This document shows, piece by piece, positions 63,951 to 64,000 of a stretch of DNA of 64,000 bases. The stretch's first letter is position 1. Each line of letters opens with the position of its first letter. The stretch comes from Levilactobacillus lanxiensis (GTDB taxonomy: Bacteria; Bacillota; Bacilli; Lactobacillales; Lactobacillaceae). The notes below the pieces were generated by a model. It made no database searches, was not told the origin of the DNA, and saw only the letters and a list, made by a program, of their open reading frames with translations. The stretch lies in contig NZ_BOLN01000008.1 in assembly GCF_016861655.1 (NCBI RefSeq), positions 113,608 through 177,607 of the forward strand. Direction: 5' to 3'. The position numbers and the translations under genes were made by a program.

Positions 63951-63998
63951 AAAGCTGGTTGAGGAAAATCTTCGGATTTTCCTCAACCAGCTTTTTGG
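63951..63998. terminator. Perfect 20-bp hairpin with TTCG loop
   Basis: AAAGCTGGTTGAGGAAAATC, loop TTCG, and its exact complement, then TTGG. The preceding GGGGGCTGTGACATAAGTCTCC is a phrase seen before transposon-free hairpin repeats in lactobacilli. It is a strong terminator, probably of a convergent gene beyond the window's right edge. Confidence 0.65.
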
Positions 63999-64000
63999 TA

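Overview
The window comes from the chromosome of a heterofermentative lactobacillus, most like Levilactobacillus brevis and its relatives. The evidence is the gene order atp operon - upp - glyA - tsaC - prmC - prfA - tdk, the MurT/GatD pair, a tmRNA whose tag reads AKNNNNSYALAA, frequent TTG/GTG starts behind strong GGAGG ribosome binding sites, and a complete propanediol/glycerol (pdu) microcompartment operon. The species is an inference.

Layout. 1-11.1 kb (minus strand): F1Fo ATP synthase genes (gamma cut by the window edge), then pyrimidine salvage (upp, tdk), one-carbon metabolism (glyA), tRNA t6A modification (tsaC) and translation termination (prfA with its methylase prmC). 11.1-16.6 kb: murT-gatD, a secreted-type serine hydrolase, and long intergenic regions with full copies of an unusual repeat of about 190 bp. 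16.6-24.6 kb: a heterodimeric ABC exporter, small proteins, and a divergent c-di-GMP pair (GGDEF cyclase and EAL phosphodiesterase).

24.86-33.15 kb: an 8.3-kb phage-satellite-like island integrated into the 3' end of a tRNA-Gln(CUG) gene. It has a tyrosine integrase, a divergent repressor/Cro-like switch with palindromic operators, an Xis-like protein, small phage-type regulators, a primase-polymerase and an SF3 helicase. Next to the helicase lies an iteron plus AT-rich candidate origin. The left arm carries a Cse60-like small gene, an array of AGGTTTT repeats and a complete Fst/par type I toxin-antitoxin locus. No capsid, tail or packaging genes are visible.

33.5-52.7 kb: after tRNA-Glu(CUC), a single minus-strand pdu operon of 22 genes runs from pduA to a pduV/eutP GTPase. 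It encodes the shell (A, B, J, K, N, U), the B12 diol dehydratase (CDE) with its reactivase (GH), PduL, PduM, the adenosyltransferase PduO, a GlcG-like protein, PduP, PduQ and PduW. It also carries a tyrosine phosphatase, an FMN-reductase/acetyltransferase fusion and EutJ. pduS, pduT and pduX are absent. A divergent PocR/AraC regulator and a glycerol facilitator sit at the promoter end, and a cre-like site and an activator-type promoter lie between pduA and pocR. Diols or glycerol enter through PduF, are dehydrated inside the shell, and the aldehyde is dismutated by PduP/PduQ/PduL/PduW to alcohol, acid and ATP.

52.7-64 kb: a LexA-box-controlled small gene, a Panacea-type toxin-antitoxin pair, three secreted proteins, pgi, a sugar permease, an rRNA methyltransferase, a two-component system and tmRNA.

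The least familiar feature is the intergenic repeat: seven full copies and one decayed copy whose long stems are kept by compensatory base changes. The Fst locus, the candidate origin and the gene make-up of the satellite come next.
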